NCBI GenBank assembly: GCA_038501195.1
Contig: JBBPUQ010000003.1
Span: 1,814,501-1,878,500, forward strand
Source: Nemania diffusa
Taxonomy: Eukaryota > Ascomycota > Sordariomycetes > Xylariales > Xylariaceae
DNA length: 64,000 nt
Direction: 5' to 3'
Part shown: piece after piece, positions 40,469 to 51,982 of the stretch
How the letters are laid out: every line of letters begins with the position of its first letter
Numbering within the stretch: the stretch's first letter is position 1
Notes under the pieces: model-generated
Seen by the model: the letters and a program-made list of their open reading frames with translations, nothing else
Databases searched by the model: none
What the model was told of the DNA's origin: nothing
Made by a program: the position numbers and the translations under genes

Positions 40469-42149
40469 TTAAGCCTGTGTCACGGCTGCAAATATTTCTG
40501 GTCTAATTATCGCTTCACCGACCATGTCTTCAATGCAGTCTTTTACCCATTCTTCTCCTTTGACCCGGATGATAGGCTCCAGAGTGAGCCTAATTTGATT
40601 TAGAGACGCTGACATGCCGATTGAGGTGCCCATGTTGTATTGGCCTGAACTACTCCCAGGGGCTGCCTGGTCCATGGCGACCTGTTGTAGAACACTCACT
40701 ACAAAGCCTTTAAATTCGCAGACGAATCTTTCCTCTTCCCCAGAGGGGCCGAGTGAAGCGAGTAGCTTGGTTGCATTTCGGTAGTAGACTTCCGCGTACT
40801 GTAGAAGCCGCGGTGTTGTGGTTCGAGCTTGTGCGTGTGCGATAGGAGGATATGCTAACGTTTGAAGGGACAAGGAGATGTTTCCCCTTAGTTCGTGGGT
40901 CTTAGCCACCACGTGCGTATCAAGATTCGGTATTTTTGCCACGGTTGAGAGGAGTGACTGTGCTTCAACTAATATATTCCACCAGAGCGCGCCATAGGGC
41001 TCCATCGCCGCATCGGAAACGCCACTAGATACGAGATCGGCGAGCGCGCTATGAAAGGACAAACGGGCGTCGACACTGGCCATGAGGACAGCTTCGGAGG
41101 CGGCATCAAGTCCTGGATGTTGAAATGCAATATTGAGTTCTTGTTGATACGTTTCCGCGTCGATTTTAGAGAGTCTAAATGATAGTTCGAGATAATGGCT
41201 CACAAGGGTGGCCTTCGACAGCATTACCTCGGATACGCGGTGTTCTGGAATGTCCTGGTTTCCATCTAAAAGAGCTGGTAACACCTGCAATAGTAGGTTG
41301 GTAGAATATGATTCGATCCAAGACAGGGTCGTAGGCAACGTGTGATCCAACTCCTGCGAAGAGACTAGAGAGGATATTAGAATACTATAAAGAGTGGTGA
41401 GGGTTCCTATTTGCGTAATAACAGTCTCCAGCAGGGTATCTGCAGTGACCAGATCCGTAACGCTAACCAACTGCTCCTCTCGGCTAATATTCTGAGATTC
41501 GGAGGCAGGACTGGTAGCCGGTTGTCCGATGTCTATCTGCTCTGTCTGTTTCTGGGCAGTCTCAAGCATCACTCGCTGGAGATCGAAGCAACGGCTTTGG
41601 ACCTTCAGCGCCTGCAGTGCTTTATCGACCGCTTCCGAATCATCAACTTCATCATCTTCTCCAATATTCTCGGCAATGCCCGTGAGAACCACGCCTAGAT
41701 TGAACAGCGTGTGTGTGTCTGTGGGATCTAGCTCTTGGGCATAGTAATGAGAGCGTAGGGCTTGATCTAGCAGATTTCGAACATCTCGATGAGAGACTCC
41801 GGGAGCACTAGACAATATCGGGTCCGTAGCCTTGAATAGCTCGAGGCGCGCCTTGTTGTAGGCTAGAAGGAAGCTTTGAGGGAACTTAGATAGTCCCAGC
41901 GAGTACATATCGAGTGCTCTGTCGGCGAACCGCAAAGATTTGGTAGGGTCCCCAACTCGATGTTTCCTCATCGCTTCTTCATGTTCATCAGCTAATGCTT
42001 CAAATTCATCCTCACTGGTAAGTTCCTATGGCTTCCACTTAGTATCAAGCACAGTTATCTCGCCACAACGATGGTGTTAAGAAAATGCTACTCACACTCG
42101 GGTTTCGATTTTTTTTAGCGGGTTTTACTTTAAACCGTGGCGGTGGCAT
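40469..42149 (-). CDS. TPR-like helical repeat protein (UPF0661-type)
   Basis: Two exons, complement(40469..42010, 42096..42149), flank an 85-base intron (GTGAGT donor, TACTAAG branch) and encode 531 residues. I chose the acceptor ending in TGAG because the nearer CAG would shift frame. The basic start MPPPRFKVKPAKKNRNPS leads into an acidic helix, then helical repeats: RFADRALDMYSLGLSKFPQSFLLAYNKARLELF is typical of a tetratricopeptide pair, and HYYAQELDPTDTHTLFNLGVVLTGIAE reads as a second. The remainder is all-helical and hydrophobic/polar patterned. The sequence recalls the uncharacterised UPF0661 TPR family of ascomycetes, a tentative match from memory. TPR proteins are scaffolds, so a binding partner rather than an enzyme activity is expected. 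No signal peptide is present. Confidence 0.75.
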
Positions 42150-42961
42150 GGTTGGTGATAATTAAAAGTGAGCCAGGCTTAATGATTTGCGCTGCATAAA
42201 TTAAGCAATAATTCCTTGTTTAGACGCCGAGCAATGTGAGCGTTAAGAGAGACGTTGGTGTAGATAAATTTAATCCGATAGAAGACGCAGACTGTTATCT
42301 CACAAGTAATCATTCACCTAGAAGATAGCCTAGCTCCAGAGCCTACAATAGTCACCACGAACCCTTCACAGTGGTTCCACATGTACCCTAATTCTACGAT
42401 TGCGCACTGTATGATGACACCCCCCAGATGCCAAGATTAGACAGGCAACAGAATACCTATACAATAATTTACAGCGACACATAAGTGACAAAATTGTGCC
42501 TAATTACTAAATCTCCAAAATTTAACTATAGTCTAAGGAGAAGCGGCGGACCTATTTCCAAGCTCCCTAACTTGGAAGCGTCGTATATAGGACGTAGGTA
42601 GAGATTACAGTGGGTGTAACTAGCTCTATACTGCATTTTGTGGAATCGATGGCTATAACTATAGGTAGCAGTCGCTGGAAATGATTTCTATCGAGACTGT
42701 ACCTCCCTAGCCACGACTTAACCCTCAAGCGTGAAGCACACATTACTCATTAGATACAGTTGCGCATAGCTACTGCTATTTACAGTACGTTATTATTATC
42801 AAAATAGGACTGCCGTCATAAGAGCATTGTGTTGTGTGCTAAAATGAACCCAACCCATTATTTATAGTTGTGCGTAGCTAGCTGCTAGGTACACAGATGC
42901 ATAGAGATGCACTTCCACGCGGTGATATAACCGGTTTCAGAAACATCCATAGCGTTTTGCC
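42150..42961. other. Intergenic, AT-rich
   Basis: This contains the promoter of the TPR-like gene and the 3' region of the S28 peptidase. There is no open frame or repeat of note. Confidence 0.6.
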
Positions 42962-45121
42962 CTAAGCAGCTCTTTTCGAAGGTTTCCAAGACTTGAAATC
43001 GCTTAGCCATTTCTTGACTGTGCGGATTTCCCACAGGTGTGCTTCTCTAATAAATTGGGGCTCGGCGTCGACGTCCAGAATACCGTAAGAGTCCCAATGG
43101 TGGCCAGATCCCGTGATAAGAAGCTCCGGATGTAAGTCTGATGTTTGCCTCCTCGCTGGGGCCTGGGGCGAATGGTAACATAACCCGTTCCAGACGTCTG
43201 CTTCGCCGTCGATAAACGCCAGCCTGTCAGCGGTAAAGTTGAAATCGCCGAAACTGTTGTATACACTGAGGTCGGGGCTAGATGGAACCTTGTTGTAAGA
43301 TCCTTTTGGAAACGCCCACTATGCATTGATGTGATTAGCTCGAGGATTATTGATGAATTGGCCGGAGAAAAAGAATAGATGTAGTGTTGAGGATAAAATC
43401 ACTAAGATACGTAAGACTCACTGTGCACCATTGCTGTTCATATGAGGTATCAATAACACGTGATAATAAACTCGGACCTGTCTTAGGCGCATCGATGTAT
43501 GCTCCCTAAAAGATGTAGTTTAGCTTAAGCGAAATTGTTGTGTATGAGATAATAGTAGGCTCAATTCATACCTGCTCAGTGCAACTAGTGTACACATAGG
43601 AACGGGTGGCAGTATTACTGGTATCTGCCCAAGCACTCTGATTTTGCGTGCCCTGTCGATTAAAGTTAGAATGTACTCCCCCTGTAGGTTCCGCAGGAAA
43701 ACTCACCCAGCAATCATGACTATTATAGGCACCTGAGGTACAGAGTGGGAGAGTATACTTTTTAATATAGTCCTGTTACAGTGAAGCGTTAGAGATACTG
43801 CAAGACGGCGGCGTATAGATGGGGGGATAGAAGAACTAGATGCTTACAGCGTATCCTCCTAAGCCAACCCAAGGCTCGCCATTCGTGTACTTGCTTAGGG
43901 CATAATCAACATTGGCAATCTCTTTAGGGGGATCAATATTAGACACGTTTCCGCAGAAATAGAAAAAGTCGCGGGAACCATAAGTTGAGTTCCAGTTCAG
44001 CTCTTGCCAGGTGCTAGAGAGATAGAACCCAGGGTTTCCGATAGGGTCGGCTATTGCCGCTGCAAAGTCTCGGTTATCTGTGAGAACTTCTAGACCAAAT
44101 AATTCTTTAAATTGCTTGATCGCTGCGGTTTGCTTCTTTGCGACAAGAGAGTCAAACTTGTCAACTATGTTGTTGATACGGTTCACGCAATCCTGTTGGC
44201 GTGTTTCTGTTAGGCCATGAAACGATTAAGTGAAATGATCAAGTAATAGTTTGGAATGGGTCTGTAATATTGCGGACAGGGACTAAGAATGCAGACTTCA
44301 CTACTGACCTGGGGCGCATATTTCTGTATCGGATTATACCACTCAGGATAGCCTACAACAACATGAATGGGAGCTGAAGCTGCTATACCTCCGTATAGAA
44401 CATCTCCGTATTTTTTGATTGAAAATGCCGTCTGGGCTCCCGCAAGACTGCCTCCGTAAAGAATCCAAGGAGTACCCGGAGCCGTCAGGTCACCTTTTAT
44501 CCCCGGAAACACAGCGTTTTGCGCGAAATAGCTGTTGTCCGCAATAGTCTGAGCGGTAGTGAGGAAGGCGAGTTGGTCTGTAGTCGAGGTATTAAATGGA
44601 TAACTTGCTCCATAGTATCGATTCTCAAGTATCACCCCAAGACCGTTCGTCTCTTTAGCTTGGGTTAGTCAAGTAATTTTCGCGCTGCAGGTTGTACCTA
44701 CCTTCCATGAGAATCTGGATAATCCCCGTTTGGAGATTGCTGAATCTACTTGGCCCTACGATCATATGTGTCAACACATGAACGTGCGATACTAGCTTCT
44801 ACAATGATATCTTCTAGACGGGCGCGGCTTGGCAAATGGATCAAACTTAGCTTGAATAAACTCACCACTCGTCTCTCCACTGATATAAAGGTATACTGGA
44901 CCACCTGGCTTGTAATACGACGAATCGAAGTAGTATCTCTGAGTGAAGTTTTCCTTCGCGAAAGGCAGTTTGTTTTCGGGGAAATGATTGATCTTCTGCT
45001 GAAAGTAATGGGCTGCGTATTGGATGTCTGCGCGTGGGATGTCGCGCTTTCGCTGGTGAGCTTGAACATTATCCAGCGTAGCGGCGATCAAAGCCGCGGC
45101 TAAGACTTTCGGACCCTTCAT
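42962..45121 (-). CDS. Secreted serine peptidase, family S28 (prolyl carboxypeptidase-like)
   Basis: Seven exons, complement(42962..43318, 43422..43505, 43572..43772, 43848..44192, 44309..44652, 44702..44755, 44866..45121), encode 546 residues with every phase consistent. The start is a clear signal peptide (MKGPKVLAAALIAATLDNVQA), so the protein enters the secretory path. The S28 nucleophile motif reads YGGSLAGAQTA with Ser near residue 172. The other triad members are probably Asp in IDGEADVWNG near 469 and His in GSGHHWD near 501. Other family marks are QKINHF near the start, ENRYYGASYPF, and CVNRINNIVD after the nucleophile domain. Several NxS/T sites are present. S28 enzymes remove residues after proline from peptide ends in acidic surroundings, so a nutritional or acid-protease role is likely. 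Two splice acceptors had near rivals, and I chose those giving the family length and sequence. Confidence 0.92.
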
Positions 45122-47390
45122 TGTGCGATGCCTAGAAAAAAAAAGAAGCAGACAAGGCAAAAAAAGGGATTTACAAAAGTAGCTTTCACCAAATCCGCCT
45201 CATGTTTAAATAAGACGTACATTATTACATACGCATAGTACAAGCCGCATCGGCTCTATCAATTGCCCGTGCTACGTACTTGGATTGGGAGGCCGGGTTC
45301 GATTACGATTGTAGAAGGCATCCCCGCTAAATTTCTCGGGATGCCGGGGTTGCCAAGGCGGGGGGTTGTAGGGGACCTGTCGTCATCGGAGCATGTTCTG
45401 TATCTCAAAAAGAAGAGGCTGGCTATGACAGGAATCCATGACTGTGACTGGCTTGCCGCGTAAGATAATGCCTATGCGTACAAGTAAAGTAATAAACGAT
45501 AGACAGATTGGGAAGGTCGCAGGGGAGCCGTTAAGCCCTGCTGTACCGTATCTTATAGCCGTGGAACGTCAATCCACTTGATCGCTGCATGCCTACCTGT
45601 AAGGTGGTAAGCTCTCGTTAGACTGACCGCTACCCATTTGTCCTTATCACCATAACAGTTACGCAGTACGGATGACTTCTTGTGGGATTGGCTGCCTATC
45701 CCGCTTACTTACTTCCTAGTCTAGTTGAATAAGAACTAATGCAACGAAGATTATATTGCGCATGTTTAATACGAGCATACGAAAAGCAACGATTTGGGTA
45801 AATAATCTGTGACGTCTTAAGTTATTAGAACTACCTAAGTAGGTATGCTGAGTAGTCCTACATACGCTACCTGGTCACACACAATAGTGTGTATCAGGCT
45901 CGTGCGGCTACTACAGGGTAGGTGATGTGATTAAGGGGCGGTGGCCTCGAAGAAAAGACTTACGATGCTCAGTACCTACCTAAAAATATACCGTGTCGCC
46001 AGCCCAGCGTCACGGGAAATATGGCACTAAAGAGTACAAACACGAGTTTCGGTATAAAATGTTTGCGTATTTATTTACCTGTACTGTAGTTTGAGCTCGG
46101 AGCTGGCTGGTATTGAAGCACGAGGTCGGCTTGCGACGGGACAAACATAGGAGCGAGTGCTGATTCGAAGTATGTAGGCATACCTAACTTCGATGGATTC
46201 GCACTATATTAAATGGCGACTAGATAGCAAGCACTCTTTTAGTTTATTATACACGAAAGGTTTGACGTGACTCTACTCGATCTAGAGCGACGACTTTGAG
46301 CATCAGAATCAACTCGCTTCTTTTAGCGCATCGGGTATGAGGGTATGCACCTACCTACCAGAATACAGTATCTCTGTACCTATCTTACGTAGTGACTAAT
46401 CTAATGCCTGAACACTGACTGGTCCTAGTTCCGGCAATAACACATCGCCTAACCTCCCCTGGCTAGCCGCACAAGATCGACCCATGGCACTATTAGGTAG
46501 CAGGGTATTCTCCGTAGACCGGAGGACCTTGTGTTGAATGAATGAATCGATTCGCACATAGTAAAGCGACTATTTAGATAATTTAGCTACAGTGTCTGAA
46601 CGTTAGATTAGAGCTTCTAGATATATCGTCCTGTGTCTACCTCAGTTTCGCCTCTTACCGCGCAAAATAATGTGAGCTACAAGCACTTACAACGAGTTCT
46701 AGATAGTGCTGACCAAAACGCTACTGCTCCTGTACCGCACGCCACTTTGGCTACCTAAGTAGGTACTACACAACTTTACACCTTCGGATAAAACTCTACT
46801 TTTCGCGCAATAATAGTAGACATTTCTAGAACTCCGAGATCTTGCCATGTACCTAACTGTTGGGGGCATTCTTAGAACTGATTTTCTTGGACTGTCACTG
46901 ATGCTCAACGGAGGGTTATCTACCAATACCATGTGACTACTAAGAATCAGAGATTTATAATTTCCAGAGCCGCATGTGCACCAGCTGGAAATCGATTCCG
47001 AAGGTTCAATCTGGACATGAATCAGAATATGGATTGATTGAATAGACACGTCTCTACTAGTCAAGAACTAGATAGACTATCTAGATAAATAGCTTGTGCC
47101 TTCGTGCGGGGTGGACGAATGGCCATGGCGTGATTTGTATAAGTGACTAACATGCGCCCTTCTTACGGCTACATATCGGCGCTGGTTGACTTAATTTCTC
47201 TTAATCTCCAAATCTTGGGCATTCCTCAAAAATAGCACCTGTTATAAGAACATCCGACTGGAAGCACGATACTTGATTAGACTCAACGAGGAACGCATTG
47301 AAATTTTTTTTTTAAAAATTCATATTCTCTTTCAAGTTTTTTTCTATTACGATTGTTGTCTTGGTATTGTGCCCATTACACAAACGAAAT
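45122..47390. other. 2.3-kb intergenic region
   Basis: I find no gene. The right end (47290-47350) has strong A and T runs just before the PaiB-type start codon, typical of a promoter. Scattered TACCTA/TAGGTA motifs occur (45835-45845, 45973-45983, 46350-46360, 46750-46765). Confidence 0.55.
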
Positions 47391-48158
47391 ATGTATCTCC
47401 GCGACGTTCATGCAGAGACATCTATCCGCGTCTTGCGGCAACTCATTCATGATCACCCTCTCGGGATACTGACTACGGCAATTCGCTCTAAATCTGCGCC
47501 TTTTATACTTTCGAGCCATATCCCGTTTATACTTGATGTTAAGGATGCCGATAGCGAGGAGGAACTTGGAGTCCTCCGTGGCCATATGGCGCGGCAGAAC
47601 CCCCAGAGCAAAGTCCTGATCGAGGCTGCACAGGAAAGCCCTGCCTCTGCGCCAAATGTGCTGGAAGAAGAAGTCTTGGTTCTCTTTACGGCTCCCGCTC
47701 AGCATTATGTCACCCCTAAATTCTACACCGAGACCAAGCCGACGACGGGAAAGGTTGTGCCCACCTGGAATTATGCAGCAGTACAGGCGTACGGCCGTGC
47801 TAAGATCTACTGGGACCACAAGTCAGATGAAAGCATCGCCTTCCTGTCCAAACAGATATCTGATCTCTCGGAACATGCTGAGACTTCAATAATGGGATAT
47901 ACTGGCACTGCTGACAGGCAAGAGTCATGGAAGGTCTCGGACGCACCGGAACGCTACGTTGAGCTCTTACAGAAAAATATCATCGGGATTGAGATCGAGC
48001 TTGATCGACTAGAAGGCAAATTTAAAATGAGTCAGGAGATGTCTAAAGGCGATAGACAGGGAATAATATCGGGGTTTGCCAATATAGGGACTGACATCGG
48101 CCAGGCGGTATCTGACATAGTCAAGGAACGGGGCGATATAAAGAAGTCCCAATCCTAA
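47391..48158 (+). CDS. PaiB-type FMN-binding domain protein
   Basis: A single exon of 768 bases encodes 255 residues. The ATG at 47391 gives MYLRDVHAE, matching the conserved start of the family (Met-Tyr a few residues ahead of the domain). The upstream in-frame extension has no ATG. Family features are LIHDHPLGILTT near residues 20-31, HIPF and LRGHMARQNPQ in the first half (a split-barrel flavin-binding fold), then HYVTPKFY and VPTWNYAAVQAYGRAKI. In bacteria PaiB is annotated as a repressor of protease and sporulation genes. In fungi such proteins are better seen as flavin-binding proteins of unknown role. No DNA-binding helix-turn-helix is seen. The lack of introns, beside intron-rich neighbours, and the bacterial family suggest old horizontal transfer, which is inference. 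Confidence 0.85.
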   Translation: MYLRDVHAETSIRVLRQLIHDHPLGILTTAIRSKSAPFILSSHIPFILDVKDADSEEELGVLRGHMARQNPQSKVLIEAAQESPASAPNVLEEEVLVLFTAPAQHYVTPKFYTETKPTTGKVVPTWNYAAVQAYGRAKIYWDHKSDESIAFLSKQISDLSEHAETSIMGYTGTADRQESWKVSDAPERYVELLQKNIIGIEIELDRLEGKFKMSQEMSKGDRQGIISGFANIGTDIGQAVSDIVKERGDIKKSQS

Positions 48159-48788
48159 CTTTAAGTATTTTTATTTTTTATTTTAATTTTATTCACAGCT
48201 AAAGCTTGTAACAATACTATCTAATGAATTCAAGGAGTCTGGATCAGTAGGTACCCTCTAAGTCTGTTGCTGCTTGTATAGATATACATACTATAACTGA
48301 CTCATTTCTTACGTTTCCTTGCCGTTGCTTACGACTTGTTAAACTCAACATGTCTATTTTCACCCCTTGTCGTGACATGGAAATGAGGCTCCCAATGACT
48401 AAAACGCCTAATGCTTAGATGATTCCATGGCATAGGAAGAGAACCCACGTGATAGCTAGTCAGTTGTAATAATTCTTAGAGATAAAGACTCTTCTAGTTA
48501 AGACTGACAGTGTTGAGACATACTCATCAGCACATAAGTGACATCTATTTTGGAAAACCATCAATTATAACTAAGTACTCCTGTTTGCGACATAACTCAA
48601 TCAAGCCAAATTACCCCCCAGCGTAAGTAAGCCTTTGAAGACTTGTCGGATCTAAAAGAGTGATTCAAAGTTATTCGCAAGTGTAAACTTGCGAACTTAA
48701 TAGAAAAGATTGTCCCCATTGTTGCTAAAAGCCTTTTTTTACTACAAATGATTCCTATACGAAGAAAGGCCTGCTGGTCTTGTAGCGT
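48159..48788. other. Intergenic, AT-rich convergent 3' regions
   Basis: This lies between the stop of the PaiB-type gene (+) and the stop of the small secreted protein (-). An A/T-only patch follows the PaiB stop at once (48162-48195), suiting poly(A) signals. I see no gene. Confidence 0.6.
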
Positions 48789-49629
48789 CTAGTAGAGTTG
48801 GGCTGATACCGGCGTTGTACTGGCGCCAGCGGCCATGCCAGCAGCTTTCAGTATATTGGTTGCATTGCTCAGGCTAATCTCATGGAATGCAGCGAAGTCT
48901 ATAAGATGTTAACTGACCGCCCGCTCTGAAGACTGAACTTAGATGCTAAGTGACACTTACCAATCGGATGCCCAGTTTGGCAAGCATAATTGCTGAACTG
49001 AACCAGGGTTTGGTTGTCGAAAACCCGGTCACCCTTCAGCGTGACCCAGTTTCCGCTGAAGGAGCCATTGCTCGACTGGTACTGGATGGTCCCCCTTTGC
49101 TCGTATCTCTGCTCAAACGAACCGTCGGGGAATATGAATCTGAAATTCAGCTATAATATCAATATATCAGCACTGTAAACTAGGAATGTTTATGGAGCGA
49201 AGAGTCATAGTTTATGTCACCCTAGACGCGGGAGTGAACTTATCTTACACGCTCTGAAAAGAGATAGGTCCCGACGGAGGTCGATATATTGTACTCTCTG
49301 ATAGATAGCTCCGGGAAGTTATCGGGACCCTGCACGGAGTAGAGATCAACTCCAAACCACGAAGGATTGAAAACTGTATGGTAATACGGTCAGCATCTAT
49401 GGTGAACAACAAGTCGTGTTCATCAAGTTTACTCACAATCGTTAGTCACGTATCCCACATTGCTTGCGGAGGCGCCAATGACCGCAGCCGTGACAGATTC
49501 AGAATAGTCGGTGCCAATTGGGCATATGCATGGCGTGCCGGAAATTGCTGAACAGGGCAACACAACGCCAGGAAGTGCTAGGGCGAAAGCCGTAGGCAAG
49601 CCAACCAAGAGAGCTCTGATGAACATCAT
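48789..49629 (-). CDS. Small secreted protein, function unknown
   Basis: Four exons, complement(48789..48898, 48961..49150, 49249..49373, 49437..49629), encode 205 residues, and all phases agree. It opens with a secretion signal (FIRALLVGLPTAFALA) and a short Cys-containing region (PCSAISGTPCICP). Four of the five Cys I count lie within residues 20-40 and one near 165. The rest alternates aromatic and polar residues in beta-like patterns (FFNPSWFGVDLYSVQGPDNFP, SVGTYLFSERLNFRFIFPDGSF, SGNWVTLKGDRVFDNQTLV) with three or four NxS/T sites, and ends in an amphipathic helix. A single-domain extracellular protein of this size could be an effector or a small binding protein, but I do not recognise the family. 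A second in-frame ATG lies one codon on, so the start could be 49626. Confidence 0.75.
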
Positions 49630-50904
49630 TTTCGACGCTTTGGAGGGATAGAAACCTTTAGCAGATAGTATATGTGAGTTATAAGTTTGAAAGTAAGAGT
49701 ACCAAGTCTGTGATTGACTGTGTTTGTGGGCATTCTTTCAACTTAATTGACCAGGATGTCCGGTATTTATACTCATGAAAGCTTCCTATATTTTTCCGCT
49801 AGAGTCATGGAGAGCCACCCGCTTTGAGGTTACGGTATGTTCGTTGGTCAATGACCGAGATCGTAGTGCTACTTTGCTCCTTTTCGTCCCCATCGTGTCT
49901 TGATTCACTCGTGGTACGTGTAGGTCTTCGAGAATACTTGCTGTGTTATTGCTACGTGACTATGAACGTGCCGTCTAACAACAAGCAAGACCTCGAGTTG
50001 CACATGTATCCAATGTCTCTTACAAATAAAGTCACACTAGATGAACACTAGTCCCCAATTGAATATAAAAGATGACGATTCAAGTGAGTATGTACTCCTA
50101 TAACATATTAATTAGTCTTCGATTGGTTTCACTGTCGTCGTGGCAATTGAGACAACTATCCTCGAACAATGCTTCTCAGCAGAAGATATTTTCAAAATTG
50201 TCGATAAAGTACTAACTTAGTCCCTATATAGACGTCTATATAAGATTGGTTAGCTGGTAGCTGGCGATAGCTCTCTGTCAAGTATTTGGATGGGGTATTT
50301 CCTTCCTCAAGGAACGTGAACTTCTTGTCACTCATCTACTAAGCCTCAACGAGAGAAGTAAAGCCTCGGATCTAAGAATGTGATTTACGGGTGTCTTGTT
50401 AAATAAGAATTGATAGATCTGTATAAAAGGTCTCTAATCGCGAGACAGCGTCTCATTTACTCCAACACCTCACGAACACATATCTTGTTCAGAATACCAA
50501 AATTCTCACCGAATGACTTTGCCATGATCGATGAAGTGTGCAGAATTGAAATGACGGAGTTGGTTCTACATGTGATCGCTTTAGGTCGAGCAGGTGTGAT
50601 AGCAACCCAGACAAGTCTCTAGACTGCGAACCGTTCGAGCATGTTCAGACTTGAATGCACCTTAGTCTTAATCCACTGGTTTGTGACTGATGATTGGATT
50701 TTTTACGAGGAACTAGAACAAATACTGTAGTCATTTCGGCTTGTTTTAACTTCAATAGTAGATCATCGTAAGAGTTCTCGGCCCACAAAGCGTGGGAATC
50801 GCGATGTTCGTGTTTGAGTTGTGTTACGAGAATGCTGGGTATCCTTATCCTATCCTTGCGTAATAGTACATAGTAAAATTGCTCTCTAAATATCGAGATA
50901 TCCT
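49630..50904. other. Intergenic region
   Basis: This contains the promoter of the secreted protein on the left and the 3' side of the protoglobin-like gene on the right. Both strands lack convincing genes, and the frames at 49824-50051 and 50410-50622 do not look protein-like. Confidence 0.55.
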
Positions 50905-51982
50905 CTATACGGGAGCCGGAGCAGAGGTCTGCGCCGCTACTTTCTCAGCCGTCTCGCTCTCCCCTTTCCCAATGCTCACTGCACCCATACCCTTTGATAG
51001 ACCAGAAAATGGACAAGCGCTCTCGGAGCTTTCGCCACCTTCCTCTTCTTCAAGGTCGTCGAGCATTCTCTTTCCGAAGAGGTACCCTTCCTCCTCAATC
51101 TCGGGGGCCTCGGCTTCGTCTGCAAACTCGTCACCGTCCCGGACGTCTGCGAGATATCAGTATGTTATCTTACCCTCGAATGATTCACTTTGGAGCACAA
51201 TTGGTCATAGATGACCACGGCGGTGGCAATGTACTTACTATAGAATATAAATGTTAGCTAGAGAAAAATAGGATGAAAGGGGAATCGATACGTACCACCA
51301 CTTGGCAAACAAGTCATTCTGTATCCAGATAACCTTACCCAATGCCTTGACAAGAGCTACCTTCCTTTCCATTCGCAGGCGAGGGTGCGATAGCAGAGCT
51401 TCTGTGAGAGTGTCTTGGATGAATGATAGACATGCACCAATGTGAACATACTCAATGTGAAGAGGATGTTCGCGTCCTCTCCCGACATGCATCATGCTTT
51501 TTGAAGATATATGAGCAGTGTGTCCGGGGGTGTAGATACGGATCTGTACTTACCCGACCTTGTCTAGATAATACCAGAACTCCATCGTAGACGGGTCTGA
51601 GCATAATTTGTTTAAGTAGGCTCGCAAGAAGGTCTTGCGATGCAGAATAATAGGGCTGTTGTCGGTGAGGTCCTCGTCAACGGGCCCTTCATAGCTCGTA
51701 CTCCGCGTCTTGAATGCTCTTGCTGTGATGTCGTATTGTAGCAGCTTATGATACACGATATTTACCAAAGCCGGAATCAATGCTTTGATGTACTTGGAGC
51801 CCGATATCAACGCCTCGATGTCTTCTATACGTGTGTAAGTCTCTGGCTTGTTTTAGAAGTGGGTTTGCAGACATACTTGAGCTGAAGTCGAGGAATGAGT
51901 GGAGGTACTGAATTCTGGTCTCTAGATTGGTGTACAGTTCTTTGCGATCAATGTGCTTCATAGGCCTTGATAAGTGGCTCAT
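50905..51982 (-). CDS. Protoglobin-like protein with frame conflict at last splice junction
   Basis: The first three exons join cleanly: complement(51296..51496, 51554..51824, 51877..51982). They encode a helical domain of about 190 residues: HIDRKELYTNLETRIQYLHSFLDFSS, ISGSKYIKALIPALVNIVYHKLLQYDI, ILHRKTFLRAYLNKL, GMMHVGRGREHPLHIEYVHIGACLSFIQD and ALGKVIWIQNDLFAKW. This matches fungal proteins assigned to the protoglobin (haem-binding globin) family; one of the His residues near HPLHIEYVHIG is a plausible haem ligand. The conserved acidic tail (RDGDEFADE, EIEEEGYLFGKR) is read in exon four, 50905..51146. Its phase does not fit the only good GT donor after FAKW: joining them gives TGA at once. 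Either a one-base change has cut off the tail, or a non-GT donor (GG) is used, or an unusual intermediate exon exists. A shorter start at 51961 is possible. Confidence 0.75.

Noticed and set aside
45263..45463. A short + strand frame containing a B-box-like GGTTCGATTAC
   Set aside because: The flanks do not form a T stem and no A box precedes it, and the frame is too short to support as a gene.
47361..47390. Upstream extension of the PaiB-type gene by ten codons
   Set aside because: It starts at TTG, not ATG, and the ATG at 47391 matches the conserved family N-terminus.
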